Shown here piece after piece: positions 1 to 8,374 of a stretch of DNA of 64,000 nucleotides. This stretch comes from Sweltsa coloradensis (taxonomy: Eukaryota; Arthropoda; Insecta; Plecoptera; Chloroperlidae). Position 1 is the first letter of the stretch; every line of letters begins with the position of its first letter. A model generated the notes under the pieces. That model did no database searches. It saw only the letters and a program-made list of their open reading frames with translations, and was not told the origin of the DNA. Both the position numbers and the translations under genes were made by a program. The stretch is from positions 62,001 to 126,000 of the forward strand of contig JAMZAV010006147.1 of NCBI GenBank assembly GCA_024449915.1, given 5' to 3'.

Positions 1-2495
1 TTTCCAAAAAAATGCGAGCCTAAGCAATTTAAGCATCGCTGCAGGGGTCGCAACGGGTACTTTTCATCAAGAGATTGTTTTCGAAAAAGCCCGCATTTAT
101 AGGGGTGGGGGGCTTTTTCAAACAGGGCAAAAATTTTTCTTTTAAAACTTGGGCGCGTGGGGTCAAGGGGGACGCCAGGAGGGAGAGGGGGGCGGTTTCT
201 TGAGCCGCGAAAGAAAGAATAATTAAACCTTTGGGAGATTTGGGCACCCCTAGTCGGTTGTTTGCCTACCGCGGGACAATCCCAAAAGTACGAGACTGCT
301 CTTTTAATGAAGGGCCCAAAAACGGAGCTCGGGCGGTGTCGTGTGCGAGGAGGTTTTCTCTCGAAAACTTTACGAAATCGACGGGGGCAAAGGGTTTGGG
401 CCCAAAGTGGCGAGAGTAACAATAAACACCCCCAAACGGGGGAATTCTAAAGGATTTCAGAGGGATCGACAGAATTCCCCGTGTACCGCGAGGGGGAAAA
501 TTTGCAAACCTGCGTGAGATTTTGGGGGTTTTAAAAGGTTGGGGGAAAACCCAAAATCCTTTGAAACCCTACAGGGTGGCCCAAACACCGACTGTTCGAT
601 ATCCCAGATACCAAAGCTTGAAAAAAACCCAGCGGATAGCCTTCTTTTGGGGTTTGCCCAAACCCTTTTTGGGAAAACTAGGGAGATCAGATAAAGAGGG
701 TTTTTAAAAATGAAATTTTTGAACATTGTTTGGGGATTTATTTTTTGTCAATTAGAGATTTAAAAAAAGAATAGAATTCTTTGGGCCCAAAGCGAAAAAT
801 CTCCTGGGGAACGTAGGAAGATTTAAAGGTAGGGGAACGGTTTATTGAAGATTTTGGGTTTTTCGTGTTTGAGGGCCCCAGGTTTCAGCTGCAGTTATGG
901 AAATGGGGTTTGTCGAGTTTTTGGGGGCAAGGAAAACCCAATTTAGCGCATAAAAACCCCGTTTCGAAAGAGGTTTGTATACCCTTATCCACCTCAATGG
1001 GCTTTTGCAGGGAGTAAAATTGGGCATTTAAGTCAGCGATTTCCATTAATTTCTTGAAAATTCGATTTCAAAAGTAGACAAATCTTTAACCGAGGGCTGA
1101 AACCCAGTCCCAAACCCTTCAGGTTTGAGATTTGGGGAAAACATTTTAAAATTCCCGGACGGAGGGAAAAACGAGTTCCGTCTATTTACGAGCTTCTTCT
1201 GTTCCAACCCGAAATTGGGTTCCCGCCATTGTGAACAAGAAATAAAATAACAAAAAAATTTTACAAGAAAAAGAGAAAAAAAGAGCGAGAAAAAGTTTTA
1301 AAAAAGTTTAACCCCTTTTAACTAGAAAAGTACATCAAAAAAAAGGGGGTCAATGAAACCCGGGTTCATAATGACGAAAATATTACGAAAAATCGTAAAC
1401 CCCCGGGCGAGAAAATAGTAATGCGCCGGGAGACTTAAAAGGGCTTTTCACTAAAAATTAGAGTGCGCGTGTATTTCGCGCGGGCGAAAAAAGATCGAGA
1501 AAATTTCCTAAGGCTGATTGGGGACGGAAATAGCTGCATAAAAAAAAACTTAATTAGCAAAGGGAAAACAAAAAAACCCAAAAAAAAAACAGATCGATAC
1601 AAATTTTAAATTTGAAAAATTTCCCCTGATTATCCGGACAAACGGGGAGAAAAATGGTTCACACGCCCAAGAGAGCGAATGGAAACCCCTAATGCGTACA
1701 TCATAACGGGGAAAAAGAACAATGGGCGTCTAAGCCGGAAAGGGAAAAGGGTAGCACCGTGCAAAGGAAGGGTTTTCCAAAAAATGATTTAAACTGTAAT
1801 ACCCGGGCCCCCCAGGACCAAAAATTTTAGGGGGCCCTGGCTTGAGAAAAAGGTATTTTTTTGGACTGTATAATTTAAAATTTTGGGAAACTGAAAATTT
1901 CCCAAGGGTTGTGGGGGGTTTTGGAAAAAGAAAGTTCGAGCAGGGAAACGTGGTGACGATTTTTTTACACACCCACGTAAAAAAGAGGAAAGAATTAAAG
2001 AGCTCGAGCTTGGAAGGAAAAAGAATGAAGTAAGAAAAAGTGCCCCGGAAGGCACGAAACCCAAACGCAGTATGAACTTTTGGCGGGAAAGAACCCGGAG
2101 CTTTAGGTGGACGGGGAAATCGGGGGGAACTTTAGAACGGGGATGAACTTTTGCACTGTACAATTCCCCCCGGGAAAATGGGCCCGAGAAAACGAAGATT
2201 TATTGCTCTCGGGGGCAGCCCAAAAGCACAGACTTACCCTGTGAAGGTAGAAAGGGGGAAATGACTCGCGGGCTAATCGCGAGAGAAAGAAAATGCCGAA
2301 AAAATATCAAAAAAAGGGAAAAAAAGGGGGAACCAGGGTGAAAACAGATCACAAAAGGGAAAAACAAGAGATGAAAACGCGGAAAAAATAAACCAAACCC
2401 AGAAAAATATAATATTCTAAACCAAAAACAAACGGCTGAAAAAATATTAAAATATATAAAATTTTATATGTTTTTTCTTAATTTTTTCCGGGCGT
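1..2495. other. Low-quality sequence without recognised genes
   Basis: The stretch is a mosaic of short A, G, C and T runs such as gggcccaaa, typical of a long-read consensus with wrong homopolymer lengths. The open frames on both strands are short, overlap each other and show no domain motif. I see no element ends, tRNA boxes or repeated units that can be matched to other parts of the window. It may hold an old, damaged transposon, but nothing supports naming one. Confidence 0.6.
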
Positions 2496-2501
2496 ATTGT
2501 A

Positions 2502-2828
2502 AAGTATAATTGTCCCTTTCCGGGGCATTCCGCCCCTTGTTTTAGTTGTGTACGGGCCTTTTTCTGTCGCCCCGGCACTTCGCCCTTTTTGCCAGAATCG
2601 CATCTGGCAGATCAGAGTCACTCACGTAAGTCTTCCTTCTCAAGAACACGCACTCGACCGGTTGGAGACTGTTAGTCGAGTGCGGTTTTTTGAAGAAGGA
2701 AGACCCTACGTGGATACTCGGATTTATGCCAAATGCGTTCTGGCGAAAAGTCGAAATGCCAGGCGACAGACAAAGGTCTGTAGCAGCAAAATTTAAACAA
2801 GCGGCGGAAGGGCCCCCAAGACAATTAT

Positions 2829-2831
<3 letters not shown>
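2502..2831. mobile_element. Foldback (fully palindromic) element with arms of about 157 bp
   Basis: The left arm (2502-2658) is an imperfect reverse complement of the right arm (2675-2831), with a 16-base loop at 2659-2674. Matching blocks in order from the outside are TATAATTGTC, CTTGTTT, TCTGTCGCC, GCCAGAA, GTCTTCCTTCT and GCACTCGAC. Mismatches and small indels are spread along both arms. No transposase is encoded, and overlapping frames on both strands are by-products of the palindrome. The right end abuts an AT dinucleotide run. It fits a foldback or hairpin-type MITE; a transcript would form a long double-stranded hairpin. Confidence 0.8.

Positions 2832-2870
<39 letters not shown>
2830..2870. 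repeat. (AT)n microsatellite
   Basis: A near-perfect TA dinucleotide run lies directly against the right end of the foldback element. Confidence 0.9.
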
Positions 2871-2874
<4 letters not shown>

Positions 2875-2879
2875 CAATT

Positions 2880-3279
2880 ATATATTATAGACACATTCTA
2901 CTGTACATCATTGCTGTTTTCTGTGCCATTAGCAATTCTTATCACAATATCATATCAATTATTGCTTTATATCCAATTTTTCTTTATTCTATATGAATTC
3001 TTAATCTAGTAGGGCATATTTTGCATCTACTCTACTTTACCATAAACACTAATCAATCAATCAATCATCATATATATACTAGACACATTCTCCTGTACAT
3101 CATTGCTGTTTTCTGTGCCATCAGCAATTATTATCACAATATCACATCAAAAATGCTTTATATCCAACTTTTCTTTATTATATATGAGTTCTTAATTTAT
3201 AGTAGCGCATGCTATTGTTTTGCATCTACTCTACTTTAACATAAACACTGTGTTTATCATTATTAATCAATTAATGAAT

Positions 3280-3317
<38 letters not shown>

Positions 3318-3430
3318 ATATTATCAATCATCATACATATCAATATCAATATCCATATCAATTATCATTTATGCTTATATTCAACTATTCTTTCTTCTAA
3401 CACTGTGTATATCATTATAATTACTATCAC
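2880..3430. repeat. Tandem repeat of about 192 bp, two full copies plus a part
   Basis: The block that begins agacacattct at 2889 recurs at 3081, giving a 192-bp period. Shared landmarks are tgtacatcattgctg, ctttatatccaa and gcatctactctac. A third, shorter copy follows from about 3270 and contains a second (TA)n run at 3285-3314. No coding signal. Confidence 0.8.
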
Positions 3431-3464
3431 TTTTATTATTAATTATTAATTATAGACTATTCAC

Positions 3465-3540
3465 TTTCTCTGCAAAGAGTTATACTTGTACACTGTACTA
3501 GTCTAAGTGAATAAAAATATCTATCTATCTATCTATTAAA
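3465..3540 (+). repeat. Retroelement-like 3' tail with (TATC)n
   Basis: The sequence ends gtgaataaaaatatc and runs into four to five TATC units. An AATAAA-type signal followed by a short tandem tail is the usual 3' end of a truncated non-LTR element. The body upstream is too short to classify. Confidence 0.45.
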
Positions 3541-3574
3541 TTAATAATTATAGAGCCACAATGGCAATGTACTA

Positions 3575-3960
3575 GGCCGCTTGGCGAACGCTTTTTTCCA
3601 GTCGTGTTGATGGATGAGCTTTATTTAAATATTTCTGTCCAATGATTACGTCTTTAAGTGGGATCTTATTACTTTTTCTATAGTGACTTGATATTACTTG
3701 TTTATTATACACCTGTAAAAGGCTTATATGAAAACCTTTACTTCTATGAAATTTAAACAACTTTTTCAACTTTTTCTTTCAAAAGGCACTACATCACCAT
3801 AATCTTTATGTCAATGTAAAATATGGCTATATAGCCCCACCCGTTTGGTCAGAAACAGCCCAAATACCACGAACATATCTTATTAAAAACCGTGAAAAAT
3901 CGTTTTGCACCCTGTTTGGTTCCACCGTGAAGAATTAAGCGGAGCAATGAAAAATCGAAC
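3575..3960 (-). mobile_element. R2 element, partial (Helentron-associated type)
   Basis: It begins with the reverse of the R2 3' terminus (gcgaacgctttt, then gttgatggatgagc) and continues with the R2 body: caaaaggcactacatcaccataa at 3781-3803 and the gccccacccgtttggtcag block at 3832. The distal part with the gcttcgctcatcc terminus is missing. Strand is given with the hairpin/CTAG end as 3'. The element reads into the neighbouring coding exon's 3' flank. Confidence 0.6.
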
Positions 3961-4090
3961 CTCACTTTTCTGTTTGTGTACTTCATAGACCTATGGGTAT
4001 TCATGCAATAGGGAATACATTATACACGGTAAAACCTAGAAAAAGAAAACTAGATGGACGAGTTAGGACCTACCTAAGATATGATTACTT

Positions 4091-5641
4091 TTACCAACGC
4101 ATACCTTGGACCTGGTTCCTATGTATTGTGCAGGTTGGATCATCAGCTACGTCTAGAGTTGTTGTTACTTCAGTGTTCCCATCATCACCTTCACCTATTG
4201 TCCGAGGTGACTCCGAGGTGGACCGACCCTCAGCGAGAGCCAAGGGGGTTTCATCCAGCTCTAGCTTGACAGGCCGCGTTGTTAACAGCCTGGGCTCCGG
4301 AAGAACGGTGAACCAGGGGCGAGTGTTGGCCAGCGGGACATATATCTGTCGCTCAACTGCTGCTCGTCCGTGCCGGCTGCCCCTAGCCGAGGTCACCTGA
4401 TGACGGGGGGCGACTACCCCTTCAGCTTTCACTCGACGCGTCTCTATGCGCGCTCCAAGGTTCACAAAACACGACTGAATGTTCAACTTTGAATCCTCTA
4501 ACTCCAGTGGATCGCGTAAGTCATCGTTTTCATTTAGCCGAACAAGTGTATCAAATCCATCTGGCCAAATATTTAAACAAGTGCTTGTTTGTGATTGTGG
4601 AATAGGTACACTAGACCTAAAACAAGGGTTTGGTGGAGATGGTCGAGAATCAGATAATGGGTCAAAATATAACAAGGTTTCAGAAATGTCACGCAGCTCA
4701 GACTTGAGACAGTTGTTTGATGAAATTGGAAGACCACATGAGTTATGTACGGATTTATTGCGTCCAGGCGAATCCACAAGAGGGACGAAACGGTCAGGGT
4801 CTACTTGACTCTCAGTTAAAACAGATTCTAAGCTGTCAGGGTGCAGAATTATCGAGTCGCGCGGTTCTGTTTTCACTCTATGCTGCTCCAAGCGTGGTCC
4901 CAGGTTGACAGAACATGAGCCATCCTCTATTGGCTGCGAGTGTACAACTGACACAGCATGACCGCACAGTTTGGATGAACTATGGTGGTCTCTGACAGAC
5001 TCTTGCTGAAGAGGTTTGGAATCCTCAAGTTTTACTGCAGACTGGGATAGATTTACACCAGTAGAATATGTATGCAAGGAAAGAGGGTCATTTATCTCAG
5101 TGTTTAGTATGTATGGCTGTTCTATTGGTAATTCTTCGTAGGGATTGCATGAGTCCAGTGGTGAAACATCAGAGACAGGGTCACAGTTTGCAGCAGTCTT
5201 TTCCAGGCGTGGTTCAACAGGTGTTGCCTGATCGCCTGAAGGTGGATGTGACGGTAGCTCGGAGGTGGAGCTACAAGACTCATGTTTCACTGCAAACTGT
5301 GATAGTTTTACATCAGTAGAATATGTATGCAAAGAGAGAGGGTCATTTATCGCAGTGTTTAGTATGTATGGTTGTTTCTATTGTAATTCTTCGTATGGAG
5401 TGCACGAGTCCAATGGTGAAACATCAGAGACAGGGTCACAGTTTGCAGCAGTCTTTTCCAGGCGTGGTTCAACAGGTGTTGCCTGATCGCCTGAAGGTGG
5501 ATGTGACGGTAGCTCGGAGGTGGAGCCTTCTTTCACTGGCGGTGTCTCCCCAGACAGGAACCAGGGGGTTTCTCCGGGAATAGGGTTGTACACAGTCACC
5601 TCCCGATGTGTGGGCCCCGTTGATTGGCTCTGCATTGTCAT
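4091..5641 (-). CDS. SUMO-consensus-rich repeat protein, internal or N-terminal exon with one in-frame stop
   Basis: One reading frame runs from 5641 to 4091, broken only by a TAG at 5378-5380. The 45 bases between that stop and the next Met codon at 5332 stay in frame, so the whole is about 516 codons. It is hydrophilic and Ser/Pro/Glu-rich, without membrane segments or a catalytic motif. It carries repeated Lys-x-Glu SUMO-type sites (VKLE twice, VKTE, VKAE, AVKHE). An 85-residue unit is duplicated in tandem: SELPSHPPSGDQ recurs exactly 255 bp apart. I prefer the Met at 5641 or 5635 because TTTCTGGTTTCAG just upstream looks like a 3' splice site and the sequence before 5722 is R2 repeat. CAAG|GTATGC at 4105/4104 is a candidate donor, so the printed stop may lie in intron. 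Such regions often precede zinc fingers in invertebrate regulators, but none is visible here. Function unknown. Confidence 0.55.
5030..5535 (-). repeat. In-frame 255-bp tandem duplication inside the SUMO-motif exon
   Basis: The block around gagtccagtggtgaaacatc at 5151 recurs as gagtccaatggtgaaacatc at 5406, exactly 255 bp (85 codons) apart. The two units are almost identical over their full length. They differ by a compensating pair of one-base indels near 5380, and it is those indels that create the TAG stop in the upstream unit. Confidence 0.9.
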
Positions 5642-5721
5642 GCAGTGTCTGAAACCAGAAAGTTGACCCTCCAGTAAAGGCTGGTACACACTTGACCAGA
5701 AGTTAATCAAGAGCTGGGTTA

Positions 5722-6290
5722 GACTATGAAAATGTTTAAGTCCCGCAGAGTAGATGGATGAGCTTTTTGTAAGTTTTTGGTTTGCGTAGGACCACTTTCC
5801 TTTGCAAGTGCTTTTTGAATGCATTGTAGGGTGATTGTTGTCAAGTTTCTATTGTTATTGTTAATTGTTATTAAAAACCTCAAAAAATTCATATTAAACC
5901 TTTATTTCTATAGATTCTGGCTAACATTTTAACTTTTTCTTTCAAAAGGTACTACATCACCATAACCTCAATGTCCATGTGAAAATAGAACGTTGTGGCC
6001 CCACCCGTTTGTCAGAATCGGACCAAATGTCACGAAAATATCGCACTAAAATCGAAAAAAAATCGTAAAAGTAGGGGCGTACGATATTCATGAGAAATAT
6101 TTTACGACTTTACCCAAAAACAATACAGCTCTAAGTTTAAAGATTTAGAAGGTCCCCTCCATTTTCATTAAGAACGGATATGCCGTTTGCCCGGTAGAGC
6201 GAACAAACAGACACAACAAAAAAAACACCCGAGCTAAATTTTTTGTTGTGGGTCAGTGAAATTAAAGTCTTTGCTTCGCTCATCAATTAA
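5722..6290 (-). mobile_element. R2 element, near full length
   Basis: On the plus strand it starts with a degraded actaggaaaacgcttaagtcccgc terminus (here actatgaaaatgtttaag) and gatggatgagc. It then passes through the body (tttcaaaaggtactacatcaccat; gccccacccgtttgtcag; aaaaatcgtaaaagta) and ends gtctttgcttcgctcatcaa at 6268-6287. No coding capacity. The first hundred bases extend the open frame of the adjacent gene, so the Met at 5824 is repeat-derived. It shares its 3' hairpin design with R1 and R3. Confidence 0.7.
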
Positions 6291-6461
6291 TAGGGGTATT
6301 TCAGTATTTTGTAGCAAATGGCAAAATCTTTATCGTGAATTTAAAACAATGACAGAAAATACGACTACCGTCAGATATTGGCCTTACTAAATTTGAATTT
6401 GGCGCCATCTGGGGGTAACCGGAAATATTCAAATGAGATAAAATTGATTCCAATTGCTTCA
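6291..6461. other. Unassigned spacer
   Basis: About 170 bases between two R2 copies. No open frame or repeat match was found. Confidence 0.5.
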
Positions 6462-6621
6462 CACTAGGAAAACGCTTAAGTCCCGCCGCGTTGATGGATG
6501 AGCTTTTTGTAAGTTTTTAGTTTGCGAGGGACCACTTTTCCTTTGCAAGTGCTTTGTGAATGCATTATAGGTGATTGTTGTCAAGTTTCTATTGTTATTT
6601 GTTTATTGTTATTAAAAACCT
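6462..6621 (-). mobile_element. R2 element, 3'-terminal fragment
   Basis: Begins with an intact terminus actaggaaaacgcttaagtc at 6462, followed by ccgccgcgttgatggatgagc. In the element's own orientation this reads stem AACGC, loop GGCGGGACTTAA, stem GCGTT, then TTCCTAG and T. It stops after about 160 bases, where an R3 terminus begins. Confidence 0.75.
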
Positions 6622-8372
6622 AACTAGGAATCGCTCAGTTGACGCGTTGATAAGCGAGCACGTACTATAGCTAGACCCACATTGCAAATTTTCTTAAATT
6701 TTTAATTTTCGACGTTCGCTGTAAGCGGGGCATGTTTCCAATATTATTTACTAGGAAAACACTCAGTTGGACGCGTTGATAAGTGAGCACGTGCTATATA
6801 AAATGTTGACGGTCCAAATTTCTACCTGATCTGTATCTTCGTGCAACCGCTATCATGAGCCAAAAACGCTCTAGCTTCGTGCGATTTTTCGTTGCCATGG
6901 TAACGTTACTTTTGTTAAAATGTAATTTCCACCTACACTTTTTATTGGATCAAAATAAAATTAACATATGGGTGACCGGACGGACATTCTAAATGATTTG
7001 GCCACCTCAGATTTTGTCGCCGTTTAGTTTCAAAAAAAAACTTTCGATTAACTTTAATGTAACTTTATAACTTTTCAAATCGATTTTGCCACAAAACTAA
7101 TGGCATTTAATCCAGATCGAAGCTTGCAGATGGTCCAAATTTCAACTCGATCCGAACCTCCGTTCGACCGCTATCATGATCCAAAAAAGCTGTGCGACTT
7201 TCCGTTGCCATGGTAACGGTAGGTACTTTGTTATTATAATGTAATTTCCATCTGTACACTACTTATCGGACCAAATAAAATTAACATGTTCGTGACGGAC
7301 GGACATTCTATATGATTGGCCACCTCAGATTTTGTCGCCGTTTAGTTTAAAAAAAAACCTTTCAATTAACTTTAATGTAACTTTTTAACTTTTTGAACGA
7401 TTTTGACACAAAACTAATGGCATTCAATCGATTGGATTGGATTGGATATTGCTTAACGTCTCATATTTATGCAACTTGGCTAATCGAGACGAAAGGAGGG
7501 ACGTAAGTGATGACGCGGGTGGACAAGGGGTGGACAGGCCTGTGCTGGTCAGAACCAGCCACAAGCGATTTGGGAGGGCAGGGGTTCCCCACGTCGTGGT
7601 CGTCTCCGTCTGTGTCATCCGTCCGTGTTGTCATTGTCGTCGCCGTCGGGGAGGTAGTCAAAGGGAAGGGGAAAGTTCCCCGACGACGACCCAGAGCTCG
7701 CACATTAGTTTCAGGGAGATAAACTCCCCTAATCACGGGCCAAACCACGAGAAGGTTGCGAGTTGGAATTTGTTGGCCCTCAATCGAGATCGAAGCTTGC
7801 GGATGGTCCAAATTTCAACTCGATCCGAACCTCCGTTCGACCGCTATCATAAGCCAAAAAGGCTGCGCGACTTTCCGTTGCCATGATAACGGTACTTTGT
7901 TATAATGTAATTTCTATCTACACTACTTATCGGATCAAAAAAATTAACATATTCGTGACCGGACGGACATTCTAAATGATTTGGCCACCTCAGATTTTGT
8001 CGCCGTTTAGTTTGAAAAAAAAACTTTCGATTAACTTTAATGTAACTTTTTAACTTTTTGAACGATTTTGCCACAAAACTAATGGCATTCAATATAGAAC
8101 GAAGCTTGCGGATGCTCCAAATTTCAACTCGATCCGAACCTCTGTTCGAACGTTATGGCGAGACATACAAACAAACAAAAAACAAAAATAAAAAAAAAAA
8201 AAAACAAACAAAAAAAACAGTGACTATTTTTTCCGGCAGTCAAATGGAAACGCTCGCTTCGCTCGCTTAATTATTGGCAAGGTATTTGGGTAAACCCGTG
8301 GGTAAATTTTTACTTTGTAGATAAAATCCACCGCCATCTAGAGGACCTTGACATCATTTCTTTGGGAAAACA
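6622..8372 (-). mobile_element. R3 element copies, nested start, with about 313-bp core repeats
   Basis: Two R3 termini lie in series, aactaggaatcgctcag at 6622 and actaggaaaacactcag at 6750, so one copy is broken by another. The body has core units marked by cgttgccatggtaacg at about 6891, 7204 and 7877; the first spacing is 313 bp and the last is enlarged by an inserted element. Each core carries gaccggacggacattctaaa, cagattttgtcgccgttta and ttgccacaaaactaatggca. The outer end is aaacgctcgcttcgctcgcttaa near 8250-8270, followed by about 100 bases that match R3 internal sequence elsewhere (gccatctagaggaccttgac). No protein is encoded. Confidence 0.75.
7436..7765 (-). mobile_element. GC-rich retro-inserted fragment with (CCAAT)n tail inside R3
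   Basis: The R3 core is interrupted by about 330 GC-rich bases. The insert is flanked by TCAATCGA on both sides (cattcaatcga and ccctcaatcga), an apparent 8-bp target duplication. Read on the minus strand it ends in catAAATATGAGACGTTAAGC followed by three CCAAT units, like the short tandem 3' tail of a non-LTR element. Overlapping open frames on both strands show no known domain. A 5'-truncated LINE or a SINE is the likely source. Confidence 0.55.
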
Positions 8373-8374
8373 AT

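Noticed and set aside
2542..2877. A 111-codon minus frame and an 82-codon plus frame.
   Set aside because: Both are by-products of the foldback palindrome and the AT run.
3993..4400. A 135-codon plus-strand frame.
   Set aside because: It lies antisense to the SUMO-motif exon, is shorter, has no motif, and does not show the internal repeat as a protein.
7437..7886. Overlapping frames of 114-149 codons on both strands.
   Set aside because: They cross the GC-rich insertion into R3 repeat sequence, so they cannot be one ancestral gene; no domain was seen.
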